From an uncultured Lacinutrix sp. (GTDB taxonomy: Bacteria; Bacteroidota; Bacteroidia; Flavobacteriales; Flavobacteriaceae), in NCBI GenBank assembly GCA_937129145.1, contig CAKZMU010000007.1, forward strand, positions 62,001-126,000: a stretch of 64,000 nt of DNA, read 5' to 3'. Within the stretch, counting starts at the first letter, position 1; each line of letters begins with the position of its first letter. This document shows, in pieces, positions 44,124 through 53,480 of the stretch. A program made the translations under genes and the position numbers. The notes under the pieces are model-generated. The model worked only from the letters and a program-made list of their open reading frames with translations, ran no database searches and was not told the DNA's origin.

Positions 44124-46019
44124 TTAATTTTTGGTCTTATCTAATACTTCAAATTTTGAGTTGTTAGATATGTATTCTGGCACAATATCTTTTAATTTTG
44201 AAACAATCTCGATGCTTTGCAATGTTAGATTAGTGTTGTTTAAATCTAATATTTTTTCTTGAATTTCTTCAATATGTATTTTTTTACTTTTAGCTATCAT
44301 AATTTTTTCATGATAGGTTTGCTTGGTATTCTCGCCATCAGCTAGAAGTTCTTCATATATTTTTTCTCCTGGTCTTAAGCCCACAATTTTTATGTCTATA
44401 TCGTCAGGATATTTAAGACCAGATAATTTAATCATATTTACAGCTAAATCAAATATTTTAACCGACTGCCCCATATCAAACACGAAAATCTCTCCACCAT
44501 TACCCATAGCAGCCGCTTCTAATACTAACGAGCAAGCCTCTGGAATCGTCATAAAAAATCGTGTAATGTCTCTATGAGTCACAGTTAGTGGACCTCCATT
44601 GTCAATTTGTTTTTTAAACAAAGGAATAACAGAGCCATTGGAACCAAGTACATTACCAAATCGTGTTGTAATAAATTTCGTTTTCCCTTTTCCTTTAAGG
44701 CAGCTTATGTATAATTCTGCTATACGCTTAGTAGCACCCATAACATTTGTTGGGTTTACAGCCTTATCGGTAGAAATCATCACAAATTTTTCAACACTAT
44801 GTTTTACGGCTAAATTTGAAATGTTTATAGTGCCTCCAATGTTTATACTAACAGCTTCTTGAGGGTTATTTTCCATTAAAGGTACGTGTTTATAAGCAGC
44901 TGCATGGAAAATAATTTCTGGCCTATAGTCAGTCAGGATTTTATCCATTCTAATATTGCTTCTAACATCAGAGACAATAACCTCATAGTTTTGAATCCCA
45001 TTTTGTTTTAATTCTTGCTGAATATCATACAAAGGCGACTCAGCAATATCTATAAGTAATAGTTTTTTAAAGTTAAAATTGCAAAGGTTTCTTGATATTT
45101 CACTACCAATGGAACCAGCAGCACCAGTAACAAGAATGACTTTGTTGTTGTACTCCTCAACTAAAACGGGGTTTTCTAGGTTAATTGGTTCGCGGCCAAG
45201 TAAATCTTCAATTTTTACAGGTTTAATTTGCGAGGCTTGTAAATCACCATCAATCCATTGTTGAACAGGAGGAACTATTTTTACTTTTATGGATTTTTCA
45301 AGAAACACACTAGAAATTTCCAATAAGCGATGATAACTTATGCTTTGAATGGAAATGATAACCTCGTTTATGTCGCGACTTTTAATAAAATCGTCGTTTA
45401 TCTGTTCAGAACTATATACTTTTAATAGGTTAATTTTCTTACCTATTTTTCTTTGGTCATTATCTATAAAACCTATGACTTCGTAGTTGCTTTTAGTATC
45501 GTTGACTATGGCATCATAAGTTAAATTACCAGAGTTTCCAGCACCGTAAATCAGCACATTGACTTTTGGTTTAAACCCAGATATAATGGCTTTGTAACTA
45601 GCTCTAATAAAAAACTTACTGGAGATTAGCAATAATATGTTAAGGAGTAAGTGTATATAAATAATTGACCCTGGAATATCACAAGCAATAAAAAAGTTGA
45701 ATTGTCTTGTTAGAAAAGTTTCTATGAGTAAAATAGTTGCAAGAATATTAACGCCAATAATAACGTTTATTACATCTTTTATGCCTGTAAACCTTACAAC
45801 ACCTTTGTGTGTACCAACAATAAGAAAACTAATAATTGCATTTACCGCAACAAAAGGAACTTCGCGTAGAAACTTGTCAAAGTCAAAATCCAGTTTAAAA
45901 TTATAGCGAATTAAATAGGCAATAAAAAAGGTGAATAATACAATGCAAACATCAAAAATAAGCACTAGCCATTTTGACGCATATCTTTGCGAAATATTAT
46001 ACAAACCATCTTTAAACAT
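44124..46019 (-). CDS. UDP-GlcNAc 4,6-dehydratase (CapD/PglF/WbpM type)
   Basis: A 631-residue membrane protein making UDP-4-keto-6-deoxy-GlcNAc. Four helices lie in the first 145 residues, then a CoA-binding-like domain (VNVLIYGAGNSGNL) and the SDR domain (ILVTGAAGSIGSEISRNL, about residue 290). The active site STDKAVNPTNVMGATKR has Met in place of Tyr, as in PglF/FlaA1-type non-canonical dehydratases. It is followed by Wza (5 bases). The product is the substrate of the DegT aminotransferase at 46408. Confidence 0.94.
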   Translation of the reverse strand: MFKDGLYNISQRYASKWLVLIFDVCIVLFTFFIAYLIRYNFKLDFDFDKFLREVPFVAVNAIISFLIVGTHKGVVRFTGIKDVINVIIGVNILATILLIETFLTRQFNFFIACDIPGSIIYIHLLLNILLLISSKFFIRASYKAIISGFKPKVNVLIYGAGNSGNLTYDAIVNDTKSNYEVIGFIDNDQRKIGKKINLLKVYSSEQINDDFIKSRDINEVIISIQSISYHRLLEISSVFLEKSIKVKIVPPVQQWIDGDLQASQIKPVKIEDLLGREPINLENPVLVEEYNNKVILVTGAAGSIGSEISRNLCNFNFKKLLLIDIAESPLYDIQQELKQNGIQNYEVIVSDVRSNIRMDKILTDYRPEIIFHAAAYKHVPLMENNPQEAVSINIGGTINISNLAVKHSVEKFVMISTDKAVNPTNVMGATKRIAELYISCLKGKGKTKFITTRFGNVLGSNGSVIPLFKKQIDNGGPLTVTHRDITRFFMTIPEACSLVLEAAAMGNGGEIFVFDMGQSVKIFDLAVNMIKLSGLKYPDDIDIKIVGLRPGEKIYEELLADGENTKQTYHEKIMIAKSKKIHIEEIQEKILDLNNTNLTLQSIEIVSKLKDIVPEYISNNSKFEVLDKTKN

Positions 46020-46407
46020 AACTCAAAATAGGTAATTTTACATTAACGATATATTTTCAATCTTAAATTTTAATTTTAGACCAAAAAATATACTAATGCT
46101 ATGTAATCAAATTCATTTTCAATAAAGTTTACACTTTACTATTTAGGGATTTAAATAAAATTACTAGTTGTATTTTCCTTATTTTTTTATTTTAATAGAT
46201 AAATTTTCTAAAATTAAAACAACATATAATTTTACTTAAGTAAATATCAATGTTTAAAAGGGATTCGTCAAATAAAAACGACAAATAACAAATTTAGCCG
46301 ATTTGAAAAAATTAACAGCGCTTAAATCATACCTTTAGGTGAAAATAGAAACTAGAATAAAAGCTAAAAAGAAAAACTATATTTAGAGTAAAATGTGTTT
46401 AATCTAA
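46020..46407. other. 388-base non-coding gap inside the EPS locus
   Basis: No open frame of note and no tRNA is seen. The DNA is very AT-rich. A minus-strand TAAATTTG element at 46289-46296 could start a transcript that would have a leader of about 260 bases before the dehydratase gene. The DegT gene ends at the right edge, so the gap separates a biosynthesis half from an export half of the locus. Confidence 0.6.
46289..46296 (-). promoter_or_regulatory. Candidate -7 element upstream of the dehydratase gene
   Basis: The minus strand reads TAAATTTG, matching TAnnTTTG. If used, the transcript would begin near 46283. No -33 TTG at proper distance, so confidence is low. Confidence 0.3.
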
Positions 46408-47526
46408 TTAGAAAAAAGATTTTAAAACATTATGGATTCTTTCCAATTCATTGTTGGTTAAATTAGAACCACTTGGTAAACACAATCCTCTTTCAAAAAG
46501 GTCATCAGAGACACCATTTATATATTTTTTGCAGTCACTAAAAACAGGTTGTTGGTGCATTGGTTTCCATAAAGGCCTTGTTTCAATGTTTTCTTTATCA
46601 AATTCCAATCGTAATGCTTCCCTGGATTTTTGACTATCCAATAAAATGCAGGATAACCATCTATTAGAAAAATGATTTTTTGGTTCGTTGAGTAGCTCCA
46701 CAGAATCTACATTATTTAATATGTCTTCATAAAACTGATAGTTTTTCCGTCTAAGCTCAACATGTTTATCTAAAACCGTCATTTGTCCACGACCAATGCC
46801 AGCAACAATATTTGACATTCTGTAATTATAGCCAATATGAGAATGTAAATACGCCACCGATTTATCTCTAGCTTGCGTAGCCAAAAACACAGCTTTGTTT
46901 TTTATGTCTTTTTTATTGGTCACTAAAGCACCACCACCAGAAGTGGTGATTATTTTATTTCCGTTAAACGACAGGATAGAAATATCACCAAAAGTACCAC
47001 ACTTTTTACCTTTATAGTTACTTCCAAAAGCTTCGGCGCTATCTTCAATAACAGGAATGTTATAATTTTTGGCAATTGCGTGTATTTCATCCACTTTGTA
47101 TGGCATACCGTAAAGATGCACAGCAATGATTGCCTTTGGTTTTTTACCTTCTTTAATAGCATCTTTTATGGCTAGTTCCATTTGTTCAGGACACATGTTC
47201 CAAGTGTCTTTTTCGCTATCTATAAAAACAGGTTTGGCACCTTGATATACTATTGGATTTGCTGAAGCCGAAAAGGTTTTGCTTTGACACAATACGATAT
47301 CATCTCTAGAAACATCTAGTAGAATTAATGCTAAGTGAATAGCTGCAGTCCCTGAACTTAAGGCGGCTACATAGTTGTCTTCATTTAAATACTTTGAGAT
47401 ATCGTTTTCAAAACCATTAACGTTTGGACCTAATGGCGCTACCCAATTAGTATCGAAAGCTTCCTTGACGAATTTTTGCTCATTGCCACTCATGTGTGGA
47501 GATGAGAGCCATATTTTTGGTTTCAT
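46408..47526 (-). CDS. DegT/DnrJ/EryC1 family PLP aminotransferase
   Basis: A 372-residue nucleotide-sugar aminotransferase. SFNGNKIITTSGGGALVT (about residue 183-200) carries the PLP-binding Lys, and VIEDSAEAFGSNYKGKKCGTFGD the pyridine-binding Asp. Sequence marks such as LSSPHMSGNEQKFV and DTNWVAPLGPNV match the PglE group, which makes UDP-4-amino-4,6-dideoxy-GlcNAc. With the dehydratase and the sugar transferase it supports a bacillosamine-like first sugar. It is preceded by the deacetylase gene about 100 bases upstream. Confidence 0.92.
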   Translation of the reverse strand: MKPKIWLSSPHMSGNEQKFVKEAFDTNWVAPLGPNVNGFENDISKYLNEDNYVAALSSGTAAIHLALILLDVSRDDIVLCQSKTFSASANPIVYQGAKPVFIDSEKDTWNMCPEQMELAIKDAIKEGKKPKAIIAVHLYGMPYKVDEIHAIAKNYNIPVIEDSAEAFGSNYKGKKCGTFGDISILSFNGNKIITTSGGGALVTNKKDIKNKAVFLATQARDKSVAYLHSHIGYNYRMSNIVAGIGRGQMTVLDKHVELRRKNYQFYEDILNNVDSVELLNEPKNHFSNRWLSCILLDSQKSREALRLEFDKENIETRPLWKPMHQQPVFSDCKKYINGVSDDLFERGLCLPSGSNLTNNELERIHNVLKSFF

Positions 47527-47630
47527 AAGTAGTAGTATCTAGCTGTAAATATCTATTTAAAATAATTGCAAGACAAAATAAACAGATAAAAGTTCAATTT
47601 ATCTTGTTGAACTTAATTTAAATATAGTAG

Positions 47631-48632
47631 TTAAAGAGAAGAAATTACTTTGTTTGTCAATGAGGTCATTGTTTCACTTTGAAATTTATAAGCTTCATTA
47701 AGTGACTTATATTCTTTAAAAATAGCTTCCAAATTTTTAAAATTCTCATCCACATTTGCACCAAAATTGTGAGGATGCCACCACAAATGAAACAGCTCAT
47801 TATGCTTTGCTGCATAACGCATTGCTCTTATAATTCGTCTTATTTTTAATTTTTCTAGAGGCCTTAAGGTGTTATTGTATGGTCTTAAAAATCTGCTTTG
47901 CGGCAAATTGATAATGTGGTTTTTGGTATTTATGTTTTTTAGATTGTATGTATGTTTTCCTGTAAGGTTAACGTAGGTATCTAGCATTCTAAAAGCTCTG
48001 AATACTAGTTTGGTGATGTTAGGCGAGTTAGGGTTGTTTTCTAGTTTGTATATAGAGGCATTTTCGGTACCACGGTAGCTTTTTATGCCTAGTTTATGGC
48101 AAACATCCAAATAATGAGGGTTAAACATATTTCTTGGAAACACGATACTTTCAAGGTCTAAATCAAAGTTATTTGCAATATGCAATGCTGCTTTTATATC
48201 TTCTTCAAATTGCGCTTTGGTTTGTCCTGTTTCGGTACAATAATAATGTGAAAAGGTATGTGTACCAACTTCGTGGTTCTTATCTTCCACAATTTTTTTA
48301 ACTATAGAGTGCCCAAAATGATAAGGGTCATCATCTTCGTTAAAACCAATCTCATTGAATAAAGCATAAGGATTTAATTCCTTTTTTGTGTAATTGGGCT
48401 TTTCTTTTGGAGAAAAGGCAATAAGCTCATCTTTATTTTTTGCGAAGAGGAAGCCAACCGTAGCAAAGGTGAGTTTTACGTTGTATGCATTGCTTAAATC
48501 CAATAAGCGTTGAATGACTTTACGAGTATTAATAAGATTTTCTTGGTATTGTTCTACGGTTTTTAATTCGAAAAACCCCCAATGCAATTCCAAGTCCAAT
48601 GAGATAACAAAATGTCCATTATCGTTTATCAT
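47631..48632 (-). CDS. Polysaccharide deacetylase family protein
   Basis: A 333-residue protein of the NodB fold. SLDLELHWGFFE supplies the catalytic Asp-x-Glu (DLE) at about residue 12; EVGTHTFSHYYC gives H-x3-H zinc ligands near residue 122; the late motif LWWHPHNFG near 284 holds the general acid. It probably removes acetyl groups from the exopolysaccharide or a precursor. No signal peptide is visible, as in deacetylases of exosortase-type EPS loci. It starts 2 bases after the FemAB-like gene ends. Confidence 0.88.
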   Translation of the reverse strand: MINDNGHFVISLDLELHWGFFELKTVEQYQENLINTRKVIQRLLDLSNAYNVKLTFATVGFLFAKNKDELIAFSPKEKPNYTKKELNPYALFNEIGFNEDDDPYHFGHSIVKKIVEDKNHEVGTHTFSHYYCTETGQTKAQFEEDIKAALHIANNFDLDLESIVFPRNMFNPHYLDVCHKLGIKSYRGTENASIYKLENNPNSPNITKLVFRAFRMLDTYVNLTGKHTYNLKNINTKNHIINLPQSRFLRPYNNTLRPLEKLKIRRIIRAMRYAAKHNELFHLWWHPHNFGANVDENFKNLEAIFKEYKSLNEAYKFQSETMTSLTNKVISSL

Positions 48633-48634
48633 AG

Positions 48635-49648
48635 CTAGTTTGCTCTATACAATGGAAAATAATTATTATTTGTGTTATTGTTAGAACTTAACTCATTATA
48701 TACATCTTGGTTCACAATATATTTCCATATTTTAAAATCCCTAAAGTCTTTTGAGAAAGAAGATTTAAACTCAAAAAGGGAATCTTCTTGACTACCAACA
48801 CCACCACCAAGGTTAAAATACTTAAACCCTTCATTTGCTGCTTCAATTCTCATTTCGTCTAAAAATAATTTTGAAGGTCTTAATCGTAAATAATCAGTTC
48901 TTGTACCTGACAAATGAAACTGAACGATTCCATTAGTTTTTACAAACATAGAGCCAGCAATAACTTTTTGCGATTCTAGTTCTTCAACCAATAAAATATC
49001 TGTTTTAAAATCGGTTTGTTCAATAAAATTCAAAAAATATTCAGGTTTAAAGAAGTAGTTGCTCTCTGCATTTAAGCGCTTCATGTTTTCATGATAAATA
49101 TCTACAAATTCTAAAACATCTTCTTTTGTATTTGCTTTTCGAACATTACAAGTACGACGCAATTTGTTTACTTGATTTTTTAATGACTTTTGATACGCTC
49201 TACGCGATTCTTCTAAAGATAATGACACGTCTATGTTCACAACTCTTCCAAGTGAATTGATATCTCCAAAATTATTTAGAACTGATGTTTGCTCACCGAT
49301 ATAAGGATGCAATCTTGAAAAAACTGATACAATGCCTTTTGACTCAAAGTAAGCATTAATGTTAGCAATAAAGTCTGAGTTGTCAAAATCTGAATTCACA
49401 TTTTTGCTTAAAGGTCCACCATAGCCATAAATAGATGTAAAATCATAATACTCTGTATTTTCTATTGAACGCAATAATAATGGTAAAGCAATCAATACAT
49501 CTTTTTTTGAATAAGAAATTAATATAGGTGTTTCAGTATCAGGATTTTTGGATAAATGATGATAATCATATGTATGATAAAAATCGTAAGTATCTACTTG
49601 ACTTAAAATAGTATTCCAATCTTTTTTTGAAGTAATCTCTTTTATCAT
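48635..49648 (-). CDS. FemAB-like aminoacyl/acyl transferase
   Basis: A 337-residue double-GNAT protein resembling FemX/FemA and the FemAB proteins of polysaccharide loci. Marks are YGYGGPLS, VFSRLHPYIG, SLKNQVNKLRRTCNVRKAN, a long middle helix and FKYFNLGGGVGSQEDSLFEFKSSFSKDF, the typical close of the second domain (G-G-G-x-x). It may add an amino acid or acyl group to the sugar. Genes up- and downstream are EPS genes; a second protein of this sort lies at 40014. Confidence 0.82.
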   Translation of the reverse strand: MIKEITSKKDWNTILSQVDTYDFYHTYDYHHLSKNPDTETPILISYSKKDVLIALPLLLRSIENTEYYDFTSIYGYGGPLSKNVNSDFDNSDFIANINAYFESKGIVSVFSRLHPYIGEQTSVLNNFGDINSLGRVVNIDVSLSLEESRRAYQKSLKNQVNKLRRTCNVRKANTKEDVLEFVDIYHENMKRLNAESNYFFKPEYFLNFIEQTDFKTDILLVEELESQKVIAGSMFVKTNGIVQFHLSGTRTDYLRLRPSKLFLDEMRIEAANEGFKYFNLGGGVGSQEDSLFEFKSSFSKDFRDFKIWKYIVNQDVYNELSSNNNTNNNYFPLYRAN

Positions 49649-49764
49649 CCTAATAATTAATTGAGAACAATTATACGTTGTTTTTTATCTAGATGTTAAT
49701 TTTTTCGACCAAGTAACGCATACTATCTATGTTGTATCAAAATTTTAAAATAACTATGCTATTC

Positions 49765-50379
49765 TCAAGATTCTACATCTGCATTTTTAAAAGGTGCAAT
49801 AGATTCGTTAACAGAGCCATCAGTATCTTTCTTTTGTAATACTTTAAAAAATGTTTGAAATAAAATCTTGACATCAAGCATAAATGATTGATTATCAACA
49901 TACCAAACATCGTAGGTGAATTTTTGTTCCCAGCTTATATTGGTTCTGCCATTTATTTGAGCCCAACCTGTAATTCCTGTCATTACATCGTGGCGTCTAG
50001 CTTGTTCATCATCATATAGCGGCAAGTATTCAGGATGTAAGGGTCTAGGTCCTACAAAACTCATATCACCTGTTATCACATTTATGAGTTGCGGAATTTC
50101 ATCCAAAGATGTTTTTCTAATAAAGTGACCAACTTTGGTAATACGCAAATGATAGGGTAATAGTTTGCCGTTTTCATCTTTTTTATCATTCATGCTTTTT
50201 AGCTTAATAATTTTAAAGATTCGGCCATTTTTACCTGCACGTTTTTGGTAGAAAAAAGGTTTACCATTGTTAGATATCGACAAAAGTATAATCAACACTA
50301 AAAAAATAGGTGAGATAATTAGCAATCCTATGGTAGCTGCTGTAATATCCAATACTGGTTTTATAAAATTGGCATACAT
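49765..50379 (-). CDS. Initiating sugar (phosphoglycosyl) transferase, PglC/WcaJ type
   Basis: A 204-residue monotopic phosphoglycosyl transferase that places the first sugar phosphate on undecaprenyl phosphate. An N-terminal re-entrant helix (PVLDITAATIGLLIISPIFLVLIIL) precedes PFFYQKRAGKNGRIFKIIKLKSM, KTSLDEIPQLINVITGDMSFVGPRPL (catalytic Asp-Glu) and GITGWAQINGRTNISWEQKFTYDVWYV. The short form fits PglC. It lies 2 bases after the glycosyltransferase gene. Confidence 0.94.
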   Translation of the reverse strand: MYANFIKPVLDITAATIGLLIISPIFLVLIILLSISNNGKPFFYQKRAGKNGRIFKIIKLKSMNDKKDENGKLLPYHLRITKVGHFIRKTSLDEIPQLINVITGDMSFVGPRPLHPEYLPLYDDEQARRHDVMTGITGWAQINGRTNISWEQKFTYDVWYVDNQSFMLDVKILFQTFFKVLQKKDTDGSVNESIAPFKNADVES

Positions 50380-50381
50380 GA

Positions 50382-51533
50382 TTAACTGTTTTCTAAGTCT
50401 TTATATTCTTTTAAAAGGGCTTGCCAAATAACTTGTCGTTGGTAATTATCACAAATCAATTGTCTGGAGGCTTTGGCTAAGGTAGTGCATTTATCAGGAT
50501 TCTTCACTAGATTTTCCATTGCTAAATATAATTCATTTTCATTTTTTGGCGGAATAATCAATCCGTTTAAATCGTGCTTAATTATTTCGTTACAGCCATT
50601 TATATCTGTAACGATACTTGGTAAACCTAAAGCTCCGGCTTGCATTACTACATTTGGAAATCCTTCTCTATAACTAGGAAACGCCAACACATTTGAAATA
50701 GAAAAATACGGACGAACATCCGTTTGCCAACCAACATTTATGATGTTCTGGTTGCTTTCAATTTCTGCTAAAGTAGCACTTTGTAATGGGTCTAATTCAC
50801 TCTCATATGTTCCAACCAATAGCAATTTAATATTTTGAAAATTTACCGATAGCTTTTTAAAAGCACCAATCAATTCGTTTATACCTTTATCTGTCACTAA
50901 ACGACCAATAAACACAAATACAATATCGTTTTCGCTAATATTTAAGTCCTTTTTTAATGAAGAAATAGTGTCTTCTGAGACATTTTCAATTGAAAAATGT
51001 TCAACATCAATACCATTAGAGCTACCATTAGCAATGACTTTTAATTTGCTTGGTTTAGTATAGCCATTCTCTATGATAATATCTTTTAAGCCTAATGAGT
51101 TTGGATATATTTTGGTAGCACAAGCATAGGTGATTTTTTCTACAACATCAAGCAGTTTTCGTTTTGCCCCAGTAGCTACCAACAATGGTAATCCAGCAAT
51201 GGTGTGCAGCCTATTTGGAACACCAGCAAGTTTTGCTGCCATCATCCCTAAAGTACCAGCTTTTGGTGTGTGTGAGTGTACAATAAATGGTTTTTCTTTT
51301 TTTATGACGCGGTATAACTTCCATAGAGATGCTAAATCCTTTATTGGAGAAATGGTACGTGTCATATTAACTTCAATCACTCTAATACCTTCGTCATTGA
51401 TAACGTGTTCAATATCTTTGCCAGGACTTGTCACGCCAACAACGTCATAATATTGACTCATGAATTTTGGTTGTCCTTTGAGTAATGTTCTTAAGGAAAT
51501 AGGAACAGTTGTTATGCGCAATATTTTTTTCAT
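50382..51533 (-). CDS. Glycosyltransferase family 4
   Basis: A 383-residue GT-B glycosyltransferase. The N-terminal half has HSHTPKAGTLGMMAAKLAGVPNRLHTIAG; the C-terminal half has VFVFIGRLVTDKGINELIGAFKKL and the donor motif FPSYREGFPNVVMQAGALGLPSIVTDINGCNEII (E-x7-E) near residue 300. It is like PglA/WcaL-type enzymes that add the second sugar to the lipid carrier. It sits 6 bases after asnB and 2 bases before the sugar transferase. Confidence 0.92.
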   Translation of the reverse strand: MKKILRITTVPISLRTLLKGQPKFMSQYYDVVGVTSPGKDIEHVINDEGIRVIEVNMTRTISPIKDLASLWKLYRVIKKEKPFIVHSHTPKAGTLGMMAAKLAGVPNRLHTIAGLPLLVATGAKRKLLDVVEKITYACATKIYPNSLGLKDIIIENGYTKPSKLKVIANGSSNGIDVEHFSIENVSEDTISSLKKDLNISENDIVFVFIGRLVTDKGINELIGAFKKLSVNFQNIKLLLVGTYESELDPLQSATLAEIESNQNIINVGWQTDVRPYFSISNVLAFPSYREGFPNVVMQAGALGLPSIVTDINGCNEIIKHDLNGLIIPPKNENELYLAMENLVKNPDKCTTLAKASRQLICDNYQRQVIWQALLKEYKDLENS

Positions 51534-51539
51534 CTATTA

Positions 51540-53441
51540 TTAAATTACGCTATAGGTATTTAAATACCATTTTTGGAAACAGTAATACGTCCAAACTCTC
51601 ATGGTGTTATCTTCTTTTCCAGATAAGTGATTTTTCACCAAAGGAATAATAGTATTTGACTGAAAAATATTTTGAGACCCAACAAATTTTGGTTCGATAT
51701 AACTTTCTAATTCTGCTTTTAGAGATGAGCGTAACCAATCACCAACTGGAACACCAAAGCCTTGTTTTGATTTTTCAAGGAAATCAGTAGGGAACTCATC
51801 TTTAAACGCTTCTTTTAAGATATGTTTTTTACTCCATCCTTTCATTAGATACTCTTCAGGAAGACTATTAGTGTATTCCCAAATAGATTTATTTAAAAAT
51901 GGCGCACGACACTCTAACGAATTTAACATACTTGTTCTATCAACCTTCACGAGCATATCACCCTCAAGACTGGTATGTCTATCTATTTCACGAAAATCTG
52001 TAATGGTTTTAGGCGCAGCTATTCCTGTGTCTTTTTTGTAAGATTCAAAAATGGATGCTTGATGCATGTGCGGAAGAAAAAGACGTTCTTTTTCTTTATC
52101 AGTAAATGCTAATGAAATAATATTCCAATAGAACTCTCCACTGTAATCTATGGCTTTTAACAAACGGTTTACTTTAAAGCGTTTACCACGATTATCATCT
52201 TTTGTTTTTAATAAGTTTGTTGCAACACTTTTTAGTCCATTATGAGCAAATTTTGGAATTACAGAGGTGTATTTCCTGTTCAATTTGCCCATGTAATGCT
52301 TATTGTAGCCAGCAAATACTTCATCTCCACCATCGCCAGTTAAAGCCACTTTTACATATTCCCTTGTTTTATTGGATACCAAATAGGTTGGCAATGCAGA
52401 CGAATCGGCAAAAGGCTCATCAAAGTTTAAAAGGATTTCATCAACATTATGCTCTAAATCTTTTTCGTTGATGATGAACTCATGATGATTACTGTTTATA
52501 AGTTTGGCGACTACTTGAGACTTATCTGTTTCATCAAATTCAGCTTTTTCGAAACCAATAGAAAAGGTGTCTATTTTTTTATCACTCATTTGTGACAAAC
52601 ACAATGATACCACTGACGAATCTACACCACCAGATAAAAATGTTCCAATTGGTACATCAGAAATGGACCTGCTTTCAACACTCTCCCTAACCAATGTATT
52701 GACATTCTTTTTGGCTTCATCAAATGAAATATGCTTGTTGTCAAGCTCATTTACTTGACTTATTTCTTCTATATGCAAACTTTTAGATTCCAAATCATAT
52801 TCTATGTAATGATTAGCTTTAAGTTTAAACACATTGTCATAAATAGTATAAGGAGCTGGAATGTAAGTGAGTCTAAAATATAAGTTCAGACCAGTTGTTG
52901 ATATTTCTGGTTTTTTAGGAAGTTGTTTTACTAGCGACTTCAATTCTGAAGCGTAAATAAATGTATCTTCAGTTTTTGTATAATACAGAGGTTTTTCTCC
53001 AAAAAAATCGCGCGTTATAAAAACCTTGTTTTTGGTTTTATCATGAATACTAAAAGCGAACATACCATCCAGTTTCTTAAAACTGTCTGGGCCTTCTTGC
53101 TCATAAAGCTTTAAAATCACTTCGGTATCGCTAGTTGTATTAAAAGTAACACCTTTAGTTTCTAGTTGCACTTTTAGTTTTTGGTAGTTATATATTTCAC
53201 CATTAAATACAATAGAAATATCGTTATTGGCAGTGTGCATTGGTTGCTTGCCTGTGCTTAAATCGATAATGGACAAACGACGCATCGCCATACTTACAGA
53301 AGCATTATCACTACTATCTGTATATATGCCATCTTCATCAGGACCTCTATGAAAAATTAAATTGTTCATAGAACCTAACTGCTCTTTTAAGCTTTGATTA
53401 TCAATAAGCGAAGAATGAATAACGCCATTTATTCCGCACAT
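51540..53441 (-). CDS. asnB: Asparagine synthase-type glutamine amidotransferase
   Basis: A 633-residue enzyme with an Ntn glutaminase domain (Cys 2 in MCGINGVIH; FNGEIYNYQKL) and an AMP-forming synthetase domain (TFLSGGVDSSVVSLCLS near residue 265; ALTGDGGDEVFAGYNKHYM). Within an EPS locus such proteins amidate uronic acids or play the role of the exosortase-associated amidotransferase rather than making asparagine. LFLPHMHQ and the late GWSKKHILKEAF region are typical. It lies 40 bases downstream of the polymerase gene. Confidence 0.9.
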   Translation of the reverse strand: MCGINGVIHSSLIDNQSLKEQLGSMNNLIFHRGPDEDGIYTDSSDNASVSMAMRRLSIIDLSTGKQPMHTANNDISIVFNGEIYNYQKLKVQLETKGVTFNTTSDTEVILKLYEQEGPDSFKKLDGMFAFSIHDKTKNKVFITRDFFGEKPLYYTKTEDTFIYASELKSLVKQLPKKPEISTTGLNLYFRLTYIPAPYTIYDNVFKLKANHYIEYDLESKSLHIEEISQVNELDNKHISFDEAKKNVNTLVRESVESRSISDVPIGTFLSGGVDSSVVSLCLSQMSDKKIDTFSIGFEKAEFDETDKSQVVAKLINSNHHEFIINEKDLEHNVDEILLNFDEPFADSSALPTYLVSNKTREYVKVALTGDGGDEVFAGYNKHYMGKLNRKYTSVIPKFAHNGLKSVATNLLKTKDDNRGKRFKVNRLLKAIDYSGEFYWNIISLAFTDKEKERLFLPHMHQASIFESYKKDTGIAAPKTITDFREIDRHTSLEGDMLVKVDRTSMLNSLECRAPFLNKSIWEYTNSLPEEYLMKGWSKKHILKEAFKDEFPTDFLEKSKQGFGVPVGDWLRSSLKAELESYIEPKFVGSQNIFQSNTIIPLVKNHLSGKEDNTMRVWTYYCFQKWYLNTYSVI

Positions 53442-53480
53442 AAGTCTAATATAATTTTAATAAATTCAACTAATTCGCTA

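Noticed and set aside
46020..46407. Possible missed exosortase or small gene in the EPS gap
   Set aside because: Stops occur in all frames and no hydrophobic coding run is present.
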